DNA of 37,956 nt from positions 75,744-113,699 of the forward strand of contig DLCG01000009.1 of assembly GCA_002480495.1 (NCBI GenBank), read 5' to 3'. The stretch is from Rhodobiaceae bacterium UBA7804 (GTDB lineage Bacteria > Pseudomonadota > Alphaproteobacteria > Parvibaculales > Parvibaculaceae). Positions 1-8,297 of the stretch are shown here, in pieces. The stretch's first letter is position 1. Each line of letters begins with the position of its first letter. A program made the position numbers and the translations under genes. The notes beneath the pieces were generated by a model. That model was not told the DNA's origin and ran no database searches. It saw nothing but the letters and a program-made list of their open reading frames with translations.

Positions 1-41
1 TAAGGGAGAGGTCGAGAGTTCAATCCTCTCCCACAGCACCA
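1..41 (+). tRNA. tRNA, 3' part only
   Basis: The window opens inside a tRNA gene. Reading back from the CCA at 39-41, position 73 is A, the 3' acceptor strand is CCACAGC, and the T arm is GAGAG-TTCAATC-CTCTC with a standard TTCAATC loop. A five-base variable loop (AGGTC) precedes it, so this is not a Ser or Leu tRNA with a long variable arm. The first three bases, TAA, would be positions 36-38, so anticodon base 36 is U and the tRNA reads a codon starting with A (Ile, Met, Thr, Asn, Lys or Arg). The isotype cannot be fixed because bases 34-35 lie outside. CCA is encoded. Confidence 0.85.
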
Positions 42-150
42 CTTTCTCCTCAAATCACCATTTTCCTCCTTCATTTCGTTTCCGGCCCCTTTCTGGGACC
101 CGGTCTCCGCTTTTGGTAAGCTCAATGCCTATCGGGGAAGGAAGGATCTC

Positions 151-297
151 ATGACCAAGTTCATTCTTGCTCTGAGCCTGCTGGCTTTGACGATGCCGTC
201 CGTGGCGAATGCGCATGGCGGAGGCTGCCGCAAGTCTTCACCGCCCGGACAGTGCTGCCATATGGACAACAGCACAGGCGTCGTGCACTGCCACTGA
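151..297 (+). CDS. Small secreted Cys/His-rich protein
   Basis: A 48-residue reading frame with a purine-rich ribosome site (GGGGAAGGAAGG) just before its ATG. Residues 1-22 form a clear signal peptide (MTKF, a hydrophobic run, then VANA-H). The mature part is only about 26 residues and holds four Cys and four His: HGGGC, then CCHMDNSTGVVHCH. The end resembles the C-H-x-(D/N)-x-x-T-G-x-x-H-C-H motif seen at the ends of some small exported or nuclease-associated 'YHYH'-type proteins. A role in metal binding or a disulfide-held periplasmic peptide is inference. It stands alone between the tRNA and the next gene. Confidence 0.7.
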   Translation: MTKFILALSLLALTMPSVANAHGGGCRKSSPPGQCCHMDNSTGVVHCH

Positions 298-468
298 TGC
301 AAGTTTCCATTTCTGCTTATGGCGAGCGGACGGATCCCGCGGCTGCCCGCAGCGCCATTGCGTTCTCCGATAGCGGCTTTTGAAAAAACTTCACTCGACG
401 TTTTGACGGACCGCGCGCATCTTGCCTTCGGGTTGGGGCGAACGAGATCGAGCAAACGGAGATTTGCC

Positions 469-753
469 ATGCCTCCCGTCGGTTTTCCCTGGTACGAGGC
501 CGGGACCTACCCGGCGATCCGGGCCGTCATGAGCGACGGCGAGGACTTTCCCCCGACATATGGCGAATGGCTGAGCGAGGCGGAGCGCGAGAAGCGCCGG
601 CTTGAGCGCAGGTATGGGCCCGTGCACTGCGTTTTCATCGAGCCGGAAGCCTTTGCCGCGTGGTGCCGCGTGAACGATCTGCGCGCGGATGCGGCGGCGC
701 GAATGATGTTCGCCGAAAAGGCGGCGCTGCGCCTCTATCGCAAGAGCGCGTGA
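469..753 (+). CDS. Hypothetical protein (94 aa)
   Basis: Not recognised. The start chosen is the ATG at 469, preceded by ACGGAG at normal spacing; the frame is open back to 319, but the upstream part has no ribosome site and reads as random Arg/Pro-rich sequence. The product is 94 residues and soluble, with no signal peptide or membrane segment. It has an acidic helical middle (GEWLSEAEREKRRLERRYG), then an Ala-rich helical C-terminal half (EAFAAWCRVNDL, AARMMFAEKAAL). This looks like a small conserved alphaproteobacterial protein of unknown role. The next gene follows after 72 bases. Confidence 0.6.
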   Translation: MPPVGFPWYEAGTYPAIRAVMSDGEDFPPTYGEWLSEAEREKRRLERRYGPVHCVFIEPEAFAAWCRVNDLRADAAARMMFAEKAALRLYRKSA

Positions 754-825
754 GCGAGGCGCATTCCCTTCGGAACGCAAGCGCTGGCGCATCGTTGGAT
801 TCCCACAAGCCAAAGGAGGAATCCC

Positions 826-1125
826 ATGAGCGTGAAACCGCAGCGGCGCAAGGAAGAAGCCGAAGACAAGACCCCGAGGCAGGAACCGGGCGGCAAGACA
901 CATGGCGAGAAAGCCATGGCCGACCGCACGCCGGACGCGCATGACATGACGGAAACGGACCTCGCCGCGGAAAAGATGGGCAACAACCAGTTGCAGGGCG
1001 ACGATCAGCTCAATGTGCAGAACGAGAGACAAGCGCAGGCGGAGGTTACGACCGAGACCGAGAGCGTTATGGAAGGATTGAAGCGACGCGAGGCGCAGGA
1101 GCGGAAATCCGGCAACGACCGGTGA
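826..1125 (+). CDS. Hydrophilic, probably disordered hypothetical protein
   Basis: A 99-residue protein with an excellent ribosome site (AAAGGAGGAAT) before the ATG. It consists almost entirely of charged and polar residues: KPQRRKEEAEDKTPRQEPGG at the start, and many Gln, Asn and Glu later. Trp and Tyr are absent and almost nothing is hydrophobic. It is expected to be intrinsically disordered and heat-soluble. Such small hydrophilic proteins are often stress-associated, but there is no family match here to support that. It lies in the same direction as the CBS-domain gene 132 bases downstream. Confidence 0.65.
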   Translation: MSVKPQRRKEEAEDKTPRQEPGGKTHGEKAMADRTPDAHDMTETDLAAEKMGNNQLQGDDQLNVQNERQAQAEVTTETESVMEGLKRREAQERKSGNDR

Positions 1126-1257
1126 GCGAAGGTGGAACGGATGCGCGAGATGCCTCGTTGATTCAACGCTTGCCGCGATGCATCGCAGGATGCGGTGCGG
1201 AACTCCACCACGGAGCCCGGCAAGACCGCAAACAGCGACACAGCAATGGAGGCCGCC

Positions 1258-1680
1258 ATGAAAGTGAGCGAAGCAATGACCAATGACGTCCGCATCGCCG
1301 ATCCGGACGAGACCATCGAACAAGCGGCGCGGACACTTGCCGAAATCGATGCAGGGGCGCTGCCCGTGGGCGAAGACGACAGGCTCGTCGGCATGATCAC
1401 CGACCGCGACATCGCCATTCGCGCGATCGCGGAAGGCAAAGGGCCGGAGACGAAAGTGCGTGAGGTGATGACGCCGGACATACGCTACTGCTTCGACGAC
1501 CAGGAGATCGACGAGGTGCAGAAGAACATGGGCGATAATCGCGTGCGCCGTATGGCCGTTCTCAATCACGACAAGCGGCTTGTCGGCATTCTCTCCTTCG
1601 CCGACATCGCGCTTTCGGGCGCGCGAGCCGATCAGGCGCTCAAGGGCGCATCGCAGCCGGGCGGCCCGCACGCCCAGTAA
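1258..1680 (+). CDS. CBS-domain pair protein
   Basis: A 140-residue protein made of two CBS repeats and nothing else. Repeat one starts MKVSEAMTNDV and contains the LVGMITDRDIAIRAIAEGK signature; repeat two starts VREVMTPDI and ends LVGILSFADIALS. Stand-alone CBS pairs bind adenine nucleotides such as AMP, ATP or SAM and act as energy sensors. The partner is unknown here. The start at 1258 follows GGAG by six bases; an in-frame ATG at 1246 and GTG at 1195 are possible but have weaker sites. The gene ends just before a hairpin terminator shared with the convergent hydrolase gene. Confidence 0.88.
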   Translation: MKVSEAMTNDVRIADPDETIEQAARTLAEIDAGALPVGEDDRLVGMITDRDIAIRAIAEGKGPETKVREVMTPDIRYCFDDQEIDEVQKNMGDNRVRRMAVLNHDKRLVGILSFADIALSGARADQALKGASQPGGPHAQ

Positions 1681-1694
1681 GCACGACTGAAAAA

Positions 1695-1731
1695 GCCCCG
1701 TGCGGCGACACCAGCCGTGCGGGGCGTTTTT
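1695..1731. terminator. Hairpin terminator between convergent genes
   Basis: GCCCCGTGCGGC and GCCGTGCGGGGC form a hairpin with a two-base internal mismatch, followed by GTTTTT on the + strand. The minus strand has GCTTTTT after the same hairpin. It can therefore serve both the CBS gene (ending 1680) and the hydrolase gene (ending 1741). Confidence 0.75.
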
Positions 1732-1740
1732 CAAGGAGCG

Positions 1741-2895
1741 TCAGACGCCGAGACTCCCGTAAATCGCGGCGAGGAGCGCCTTGTTGCGCGGGTTCTGCCA
1801 GCGCGGGCCCATATCGTTCGTGACATAGCCGAAGGCGACGCGCGCAACCGGATCGCAGAATCCGAGCGAACCGCCCGCACCGAAATGACCGAAGGCTTGC
1901 GGATTCGGCCCGAGCGGGCGCTCGGCCTGAGGCAACTGGAAGCCGAGGGCGAAGCGCGACTCGCGTTCGAGAATGCGGTCGGGACCGAAGGATTGTTCTT
2001 CCGTCGCGGCGGCGAGCATCTCACGCGAGAGGATGTCGACGCCATCGATCGCACCGCCCGCGGCAAGCGCCGCATAGACGCGGGCGATGCCGCGCGCCGT
2101 TCCATGGCCGTTGGTGGAGGGGATCTCGGCGGATCGCCATTCGGGCCTGTTGACCCAGCCCGCACCGGATATGCCCGGCGGGTTCCAGTAGGTATTCCAT
2201 TTCATCAGCGCATCGCCGTCGAGCACGCCCGGCGGCCGCTCCGGCAGGACGGACGGCCAGAGGAATTCGGCGGCGCGATAATGCTCCGCCGACGGAAGAC
2301 CGATATGGACGTCCGCGCCGAGGGGGGCGGCGATTTCGTCGCGCAGGATTTCGCCGATGGTGCCGCCGGACGCACGGCGGACAAGCTCGCCCACGAGATA
2401 GCCAAAGGTATTGACGTGATAGCCATGGGCGGTGCCGGGCTCCCACCAGGGTGCCTGACGCGCAAGAGCCTCCGCCATGCGGGACCAGCCGAGCATGGCG
2501 CCGTCGGGCAGATCTTCGCGGATCGCGGGCAGGCCCGCCCGGTGCGAAAGCATGTGGCGAAGCGTGATTGTTTCCTTGCCATTGCAGCCGAATTCCGGCC
2601 AGAGGCAATGCGCGGGCGCATCGAGATCGAGCAGGCCTCGCTCGACGAGGCGAAGCGCGACAAGCGCCGTGAAGGCCTTGCCCACGGAAAAGAAATTCAC
2701 CAGCGTTTCGCGCGTCCATTCGCGGGTGCGCGCCGCATCGCGATATCCGCCCCAGAGATCACAGACGAGACGTCCGTCGACCATGAGCGCAATGGCGCCG
2801 CCTGGCTCGCCCCGCTCGGTGAAATTGGCGGCGAAGGCCTCGCGCAGGGCCGCGAAGCGGGGATCGCAGGTGCCGCCCATGGGCGCGGCGCTCAT
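1741..2895 (-). CDS. Serine hydrolase, beta-lactamase class C / family VIII esterase type
   Basis: A 384-residue serine hydrolase of the penicillin-binding/class C beta-lactamase fold. The S-x-x-K motif is S70-V-G-K73. The second motif is Y159-H-V, the Tyr-x-Val form typical of family VIII esterases such as EstB rather than the Tyr-x-Asn form of true beta-lactamases. The third is FGHFGAGG near residue 337. There is no signal peptide, so it is probably a cytoplasmic esterase acting on short-chain esters; that substrate assignment is inference. Its start codon overlaps the stop of the YhhN gene by ATGA, so the two are translated from one message. Confidence 0.85.
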   Translation of the reverse strand: MSAAPMGGTCDPRFAALREAFAANFTERGEPGGAIALMVDGRLVCDLWGGYRDAARTREWTRETLVNFFSVGKAFTALVALRLVERGLLDLDAPAHCLWPEFGCNGKETITLRHMLSHRAGLPAIREDLPDGAMLGWSRMAEALARQAPWWEPGTAHGYHVNTFGYLVGELVRRASGGTIGEILRDEIAAPLGADVHIGLPSAEHYRAAEFLWPSVLPERPPGVLDGDALMKWNTYWNPPGISGAGWVNRPEWRSAEIPSTNGHGTARGIARVYAALAAGGAIDGVDILSREMLAAATEEQSFGPDRILERESRFALGFQLPQAERPLGPNPQAFGHFGAGGSLGFCDPVARVAFGYVTNDMGPRWQNPRNKALLAAIYGSLGV

Positions 2896-3581
2896 GGCAG
2901 AAGCAGCGCGAGGAGGCTGAGCGCCATCAGGGCCTGACCGAGATAATAGGTCACCCAGACGACAAGGCCGCGATAAGGCACGGGCATGCGGAACTTGTCG
3001 AAAGCGATGACGCTGTCGGAGATCACGAAGAGAACGGCGCCGAGGCCGAGAAGCGGCGCGCCTTCGGGAATAGCGAGCGCGGAGAGCGCCATGACCACGA
3101 TGGCGACGAGATAGGCACCGACCGGTAGCTTCAACTTGCCCAATGAAGGCGCGAGCGTGAAATAAAGCGCGATGGCTCCAAGCCCGACGGCAAGCGAAAC
3201 GGCCTTCAGGGAAAGCGTCGCCGGTTCGCTCGCAAGCGGCAGCATCACCGCGATGTAGAAGATATGGCTGACGAGAAAGGCGGCGAGACCGCGCGGAAAG
3301 TTGCGCGCATCGCCCTTCATGGCGAGGAAGAGGTCGCCAAGCGCGGAAAACAGGAAGGCCGCGGAGAGGAGCATGAGCGGCAATGCCGGGCCCGCGCCCA
3401 GACCCAGGAGCGGCAAAGGCACAAGAAGCCCTATCGCCGCCGTCTTGAGGCCGGTCCGAAGCGGGGACGGGGCCTTGTGTTCGATCAGCTGATAGGCGAT
3501 GGCGGTGCCAAGCGAAAGCACGCCCAGAGCGATGCGCAACGGATCGAGACCGTCTCCGGCCGCGAAGACTTCCTCAAACAT
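2892..3581 (-). CDS. YhhN/TMEM86-family membrane protein
   Basis: A 229-residue integral membrane protein with about eight hydrophobic helices. It matches the YhhN family through FLFSALGDLFLAMKGD and the later GAVLFVISDSVIAFDKF, which carry the conserved acidic residues inside helices. Animal members (TMEM86) are lysoplasmalogenases that hydrolyse the vinyl-ether bond of lysoplasmalogens; the bacterial substrate is not established. A run AAGGGGG touches the first ATG (3587), so the second ATG at 3581, with six bases of spacing, is preferred. It is the first gene of a two-gene operon with the esterase-like hydrolase, a pairing compatible with lipid turnover. Confidence 0.85.
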   Translation of the reverse strand: MFEEVFAAGDGLDPLRIALGVLSLGTAIAYQLIEHKAPSPLRTGLKTAAIGLLVPLPLLGLGAGPALPLMLLSAAFLFSALGDLFLAMKGDARNFPRGLAAFLVSHIFYIAVMLPLASEPATLSLKAVSLAVGLGAIALYFTLAPSLGKLKLPVGAYLVAIVVMALSALAIPEGAPLLGLGAVLFVISDSVIAFDKFRMPVPYRGLVVWVTYYLGQALMALSLLALLLP

Positions 3582-3656
3582 TTCCATCCCCCTTCTTTAT
3601 TCCCCAGTCTTTGTCCCTATGATCGCGGAAGGGACGGGAATGCAAAAGGACCAAAT

Positions 3657-4424
3657 ATGAGCAGCGGCGCCCGCGCCATAGACAGCCCGCAGAATGCCCG
3701 TGCGAAGAAATGGCTGGCGCTGACCGAATCGCGCGGCATCCGCAAGCATGGAGAATTCATCCTCTCCGGCCGGAAGACCGTGCCCGAAGCGCTGGAGAAA
3801 CATGCCGGCCGCTTCACGGCGGCGCTGGCGCGGACGGAGAGCGATCTCAACCGGCTCTCCCTTCCCGCTTCCATAGAACGCTTCGTGCTGGCAAAGCCTG
3901 TCTTCGAGGCGCTGGATACGAACGGTACGGGATTCCCGCTGCTGGTGGGAAAGGTGCCGGAGATGGCGGCGGCGGATTTCGCGCGCCCCCCAAAGGGCTT
4001 CGAACTCGTGCTGGCGCTGGGCGACCCGTCCAATCTCGGCGCAGCGCTCCGAAGCGCGGCGGCCTTTGGCGCGGGCCGGATCGTATTGATGGAGGGGGCG
4101 GCGCATCCCTTCCATCCCAAGGCGCTGCGCGGCGGCGCCAACGCGCAATTCGGTCTCACCTTCCTAAAAGGGGGCGACTGGGCCGCCCTTGAGGATGCAA
4201 AAGGAACGCTGGCGGCGCTGGATGGTTCGGGCCGCGATGTCGAGACCTATGACTGGCCGCAGAATCTGCGGCTGGTGCTCGGCGAGGAGGGACAGGGCCT
4301 GCCGCCGGGGCTCAAGGCGGAAAAGCTCTCGATCCGCACAACGGGAGCGGTCGAGTCCCTCAATGCGACAGTGGCGGCGAGCCTCGCGCTTTCGGCCCGT
4401 TTCCGGCGAATTTCGGCGAGGTGA
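3657..4424 (+). CDS. SpoU/TrmH-family RNA 2'-O-methyltransferase
   Basis: A 255-residue protein with the three SPOUT motifs of the SpoU family. Motif 1 is LGDPSNLGAALRSAAAFG (about 120-137), motif 2 is LVLGEEGQGLPPG and motif 3 is ESLNATVAASLALS near the C terminus. These build the trefoil knot that binds S-adenosylmethionine. The N-terminal third (KKWLALTESRGIRKHGEFIL) resembles the substrate-binding part of rRNA Gm methyltransferases. The target nucleotide, in tRNA or rRNA, cannot be read from sequence. The start at 3657 follows AAAAGGA. The gene is divergent from the YhhN operon, with about 75 bases shared for promoters. Confidence 0.88.
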   Translation: MSSGARAIDSPQNARAKKWLALTESRGIRKHGEFILSGRKTVPEALEKHAGRFTAALARTESDLNRLSLPASIERFVLAKPVFEALDTNGTGFPLLVGKVPEMAAADFARPPKGFELVLALGDPSNLGAALRSAAAFGAGRIVLMEGAAHPFHPKALRGGANAQFGLTFLKGGDWAALEDAKGTLAALDGSGRDVETYDWPQNLRLVLGEEGQGLPPGLKAEKLSIRTTGAVESLNATVAASLALSARFRRISAR

Positions 4425-4513
4425 TCCAGCGCGGAGGTAAGGGCGTAGACACAGGGTGAGAGCTGGAACAAGGAGCCAGCGGTTTATCTCCCCCCAGAGA
4501 GAGGCCCCCGCCC

Positions 4514-5209
4514 GTGAAATCGCTTCTCAGACTTGGTGCAGTTCTCGCAATTCTGTTTCCCGCGTCAAGCCTCGGCGCGGAAGCGGCAGCGCCGGTTTCC
4601 TCCCCCGAACCCGCCCTGTCCTTCCGCGTCGAGCGCGGGAGCGACCCCATCGGCACACACAAGATCAGCTTCACGCGCAAGGGCGACGAACTTCACGTTG
4701 CCATCGATATAGACCTTGCCGTGTCCTTCGGACCGATCACGCTTTTCCGCTACGAGCACCGTAACCGGGAGACATGGCGGGACGGGAAGCTCGTGGCGCT
4801 CGAAACGGTGACGAACGATAACGGCACCGACTACAAGGTCAGCGCGAAGGCGACCGACAAGGGCCTTCAAGTGACGAGTTCCGCGAACGGCACGTTCATG
4901 GCTCCCGCGACGATCATTCCGACGAGCTACTGGAATCCGGCAACGATCGAGCAGACGCAACTTCTCGATACGCAGAAGGGCCGAGTCCTCGATGTCGAAG
5001 TGAAGCCGACTGCAACGCGCGAGGTCAGTATCGAAGGCCAGGCCGTTCCCGTTCGCGAATACGAGATGACCGGAGACCTGAAACTCAAGCTCTGGTACTC
5101 GCCGAAAATGGAATGGCTGAACGTCATATTCCGGGCACGGGGCGAAGATGTCGATTACCGCGTGGTGCGGATCGATCGTCAGGAAATCCAGCAGGTGGCA
5201 CTGCAATGA
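4514..5209 (+). CDS. Exported DUF6134-like protein
   Basis: A 231-residue protein with a signal peptide (MKSLLRLGAVLAILF, cut near SLGAEA). The mature part is rich in beta strands: VERGSDPIGTHKISF, then FRYEHRNRETWRDGKLVALE, and a late LKLWYSPKMEWLNVIFRARG. This pattern fits the DUF6134 family of periplasmic proteins of unknown function. The start is a GTG. The stop codon overlaps the ATG of the following SDR gene (ATGA), so the two genes are translationally coupled. A role in envelope or lipid handling would be speculation. Confidence 0.72.
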   Translation: MKSLLRLGAVLAILFPASSLGAEAAAPVSSPEPALSFRVERGSDPIGTHKISFTRKGDELHVAIDIDLAVSFGPITLFRYEHRNRETWRDGKLVALETVTNDNGTDYKVSAKATDKGLQVTSSANGTFMAPATIIPTSYWNPATIEQTQLLDTQKGRVLDVEVKPTATREVSIEGQAVPVREYEMTGDLKLKLWYSPKMEWLNVIFRARGEDVDYRVVRIDRQEIQQVALQ

Positions 5210-6009
5210 GCAACAAGGAAAAAATCGTCTGGATCACAGGCGCGAGCTCCGGCATCGGACGCGCCCTCGCCCTGCGCATGGCGCAAGCGGGCTATCGCGT
5301 GGCGGCTTCGGCGCGCCGCGCGGACGAACTCGACAAGCTGAAGAACGAGGCCGCGCAACAGGGCGGCGAGATCGTTCCCGTTCCTCTCGATACGACCAAA
5401 CCGGAAGAAGTACGGGCGGGTGTCGACCGCATCGAACGGGAGATGGGTCCCATTTCCATCGCCGCGCTCTGCGCGGGCACCTATGAACCGGTGCTGGCAC
5501 ATGAACTGACGGCGGAAAAGGCGAGGCCCGTGTTCGAGCTGAACTTCATGGGCTCGCTAAACTGTCTCGAAAACCTGATCCCGCGGATGACCAGACGCGG
5601 CGAAGGCAGGATCGCCGCCGTCGCCTCGCTTGCCGGCTATTTCGGCCTGCCGACTTCCGCGATCTATGGCGGCAGCAAGGCCGCTCTCATCAACATGGCC
5701 GAAGCGCTGCAGCCCGATCTCGCGAAGCATGGCGTGAAAATGCAGATCGTCAATCCGGGTTTCGTGAAAACACCGCTGACCGACAAGAACGAATTCGGCA
5801 TGCCCTTCCTGATGGAAGTGGAAGATGCGGCGGAGGCGTTTTACCGGGGGCTACATTCCGACCGGTTCGAGATCACCTTCCCGCGCCGCTTTTCCCTGAT
5901 ATTGCGACTGCTGCAGATGTTGCCATATCGCGCCGCACTTGCGCTGACAGGCGCGACTGTGCCCAAGGAAAAGCACCCTGCCTTCGCGCCGAAGCTCAGC
6001 CGTTCCTGA
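5206..6009 (+). CDS. Short-chain dehydrogenase/reductase (SDR)
   Basis: A 267-residue classical SDR. The Rossmann glycine motif TGASSGIG is at 11-18. The catalytic residues are S141, Y154 and K158 (YGGSK). The usual NNAG strand reads LCAGTYEP, so the conserved Asn is replaced by Cys. An Arg pair at 37-38 after the second strand (SARRADEL) suggests NADP(H) preference. The substrate is unknown. The true start is the ATG at 5206, which overlaps the stop of the DUF6134-like gene; the longer upstream frame lies inside that gene. The 3' end overlaps the convergent photolyase by 14 bases. Confidence 0.87.
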   Translation: MSNKEKIVWITGASSGIGRALALRMAQAGYRVAASARRADELDKLKNEAAQQGGEIVPVPLDTTKPEEVRAGVDRIEREMGPISIAALCAGTYEPVLAHELTAEKARPVFELNFMGSLNCLENLIPRMTRRGEGRIAAVASLAGYFGLPTSAIYGGSKAALINMAEALQPDLAKHGVKMQIVNPGFVKTPLTDKNEFGMPFLMEVEDAAEAFYRGLHSDRFEITFPRRFSLILRLLQMLPYRAALALTGATVPKEKHPAFAPKLSRS

Positions 6010-7417
6010 TCTCCTCGAAAGCCGCAAGGGCGCGGGCACGCGCCCTTGCGTGATCCACGATGGGCGCGGGATAGGTGTCGCCGAGCACGATGCCAGCCTT
6101 TTCAAGATTGGAGGGGGGCGCTTCCCAGGGCTTGTGGATATATCTCGCATCGAGCTTCGAGAGTTCGGGCACGAAGGCGCGGACGTAATCCCCCGCCCCA
6201 TCGAACTTCTCGCCCTGAAGCACGGGGTTGAAGATGCGGAAATAAGGCGCGGCATCTGCACCGGACCCCGCCACCCACTGCCAGCTGGCGCGGTTCACCG
6301 CAAGATCGGCATCGACCAGTGTGTCCTCGAACCATGCAGCGCCTTCGCGCCAGTCGATCATCAGATGCTTGATGAGGAAGGAAGCGGCAATCATGCGAAC
6401 GCGATTGTGCATCCAGCCCGTCTGCCAGAGCTGGCGCATGCCCGCATCGACGATCGGATAGCCGGTGCGGCCGAGCCGCCAGGCTTCGAACGACGCTTCG
6501 TCGCTCATCCAGGGGAAGGCGTCGAACTCCCGTTTCCAGTTCCCTGTGGCAATTTCCGGCCAATTGAAGAGGAGATGACAGGCGAAATCTCTCCATGCCA
6601 GCTCCCGCAAGAAAGCATCGCCCGCGCGCCCGCCCCCGCCCTCGGCATCGCGCACCACCTGCCAGATACGGCGCGGCGAGACGTCGCCCCAGTGCAGATG
6701 CGGCGACAGGCGGGACGTGCCTTCGCGGTCCGGCAGATCGCGCGCATCGGGATATTCGCTCATCGACCTTTCAACGAAAGTCTCGAGACGCGCGTGAGCG
6801 CCGGCTTCGCCCGGGGTCCATGTTTCGCGAAGGCCGCCTGCCCAATCCGGCTTCGCGGGCAGTAGGCCCCAATCCGCGAGGCGATCCGTCGCAATGTCCT
6901 TCACACGGTCGAGCTTTCGAGGTGCGGCAAGCGGCGCGTCAAAGGAGCGCTGCGACAATGCGCGCCAGAAGGGTGTGAATACCTTGTAGGGATCGCCGCT
7001 TCCCGTCTTCACCTCCCATGGTTCGGCGAGAAGCGAACCATTGAAACTGTGCACCTCCAGCCCCGCATCCGAGAGAGAGGACTTGAGACGCTTGTCGCGG
7101 GCAGTCGCGCGCGGCTCGTAGCAGCGGTTCCAGAAAACGGCTTCGGCCGCAATCTCCCGTGCGACGGCAGAAAGAATGCTTTCAGGCACGCCGCGACGAA
7201 GGACGAGCGGGAGACCGAGCTTGCCGAGATTTTCGGACAAGGAAGCCAGGCTTCCATGAAGCCACCAGCGCGACGCCCCTCCGATCTCCTCCTCTGGATC
7301 GAGGATGAAAATCGGCAGCACCGGCGCTCCCCGGGAGGCTGCGGCGGCGAGAGCCGGATTGTCATCGAGCCGAAGATCGCGGCGAAACCAGACAATGGAT
7401 GGGCCGGGCTTGGACAA
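5996..7417 (-). CDS. phrB: Deoxyribodipyrimidine photolyase (CPD, class I type)
   Basis: This enzyme repairs UV-induced cyclobutane pyrimidine dimers using blue light and FAD. The N-terminal antenna domain begins IVWFRRDLRLDDNPAL. The FAD-binding C-terminal domain shows RMIAASFLIKHLMIDWREG, DADLAVNRASWQWVAGSG and RIFNPVLQGEKFD. The Trp residues of the electron-transfer chain appear to be present. No ATG lies close to the conserved start. The TTG at 7417 gives 473 residues, a usual length, with a weak CGAG site upstream; the frame stays open to 7546 but would overlap the oxygenase gene. The 61-base gap to that gene allows co-transcription. Confidence 0.9.
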   Translation of the reverse strand: MSKPGPSIVWFRRDLRLDDNPALAAAASRGAPVLPIFILDPEEEIGGASRWWLHGSLASLSENLGKLGLPLVLRRGVPESILSAVAREIAAEAVFWNRCYEPRATARDKRLKSSLSDAGLEVHSFNGSLLAEPWEVKTGSGDPYKVFTPFWRALSQRSFDAPLAAPRKLDRVKDIATDRLADWGLLPAKPDWAGGLRETWTPGEAGAHARLETFVERSMSEYPDARDLPDREGTSRLSPHLHWGDVSPRRIWQVVRDAEGGGGRAGDAFLRELAWRDFACHLLFNWPEIATGNWKREFDAFPWMSDEASFEAWRLGRTGYPIVDAGMRQLWQTGWMHNRVRMIAASFLIKHLMIDWREGAAWFEDTLVDADLAVNRASWQWVAGSGADAAPYFRIFNPVLQGEKFDGAGDYVRAFVPELSKLDARYIHKPWEAPPSNLEKAGIVLGDTYPAPIVDHARARARALAAFEEIRNG

Positions 7418-7478
7418 GGAGATGATCTCGAAAATAACTTCAGCTGTAAACGCAGTACGAGGCAGGCGGCCGGGCGGA

Positions 7479-8231
7479 TCAATTCGCGCCGGACGCGCAG
7501 ATACATCGCAGGCGCCATCCCGGCTCACCATAGCCGCCGACGGCATAGTGCTGCGCGAGACGGCAATCCCAAAGCGCTACCATGCCCGGTTCCCAGGAAA
7601 TGCGTATCTGATTTTCGGGTGCCGAGAGCAGATTTCTCGCAAGTTCCAGGACGAGATCCCCCTCTTCCACGGGAACTCCGAGGATCTGGCCCTCGCAATG
7701 GGCGCCAATGACAAGATGCCTGCGGCCTGTCAGCGGATGAGCGGCCACAAGCGGACGGCGAGACGCGCCTGGCGCGGAGGGGAGGAGATGCAACGGATCG
7801 AGATAGGCGCGCATCGCCGGAGAAAGAGCATCATAAGCGCCGGCACGCGAAGACCAGATGCTTTCCGCGCCACCCGAAGGAAGCCCCTCGACATGGAAGA
7901 GAGCGACACGCGAAGAAGGCTTGTTCCCGTAAGGCTCTGTCATCAGGGCGATGCAATCCTCGGGATGGTGGCATTCCGCCCCGCCGCGCGGCGAGGTTGC
8001 GCCGGTAGTCACCAGAAAGGACCGGCGGTGAGCGCCAAAGGAACGCATGAGCCCTTCCATTCCTTCCGCCGTGACCGGAACGGAACGCAAAAACAGTACG
8101 CCATAGTGCGACAGGCTCCCCGCGAGCGACGCGGACAAGGCGGGCGGAGGCGGCACGGACAGGTCCACCCCTTTCACTTCGGCGCCGAGAACGCCGCTCA
8201 AGGGATGAACAGAAAACGATTTCGCATACAT
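7479..8231 (-). CDS. TauD/TfdA-like Fe(II)/2-oxoglutarate oxygenase
   Basis: A 250-residue protein of the TauD fold. The opening FSVHPLSGVLGAEVKGVDLS is the family N terminus. The metal triad appears to be H89-P-E91 and H228 (WDCRLAQH), with the 2-oxoglutarate arginine in GWRLR (R240 or R242). The first motif is thus HxE, where TauD has HxD. Between them lie LPSGGAESIW and a GRRHLVIG segment typical of the family. The substrate is unknown. The start is the ATG at 8231 behind GGGG; a TTG seven codons upstream is less likely. It is divergent from a LysR-type gene that probably controls it. Confidence 0.78.
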   Translation of the reverse strand: MYAKSFSVHPLSGVLGAEVKGVDLSVPPPPALSASLAGSLSHYGVLFLRSVPVTAEGMEGLMRSFGAHRRSFLVTTGATSPRGGAECHHPEDCIALMTEPYGNKPSSRVALFHVEGLPSGGAESIWSSRAGAYDALSPAMRAYLDPLHLLPSAPGASRRPLVAAHPLTGRRHLVIGAHCEGQILGVPVEEGDLVLELARNLLSAPENQIRISWEPGMVALWDCRLAQHYAVGGYGEPGWRLRCICASGAN

Positions 8232-8287
8232 GATTATTTGCCCCGTGGTCAAAGCAGGTGCGGTTTGACTTTCCCCTTCAAATCAGT

Positions 8288-8297
8288 TGCACGTGCA
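8288..8297. promoter_or_regulatory. Perfect 10-bp palindrome in divergent promoter region
   Basis: TGCACGTGCA lies midway between the oxygenase gene and the divergent LysR-type gene, 57 bases from one start and 48 from the other. It is a plausible binding site for the LysR regulator, although a full T-N11-A arrangement was not clearly seen. Confidence 0.4.

Noticed and set aside
391..1734. Long open frame on the minus strand (447 codons)
   Set aside because: It runs opposite four better-supported small genes, is Arg/His-rich like GC-driven shadow frames, and matches no family.
1717..2937. 406-codon frame antisense to the serine hydrolase
   Set aside because: The minus-strand protein has all hydrolase motifs; the plus-strand frame is a third-position GC shadow.
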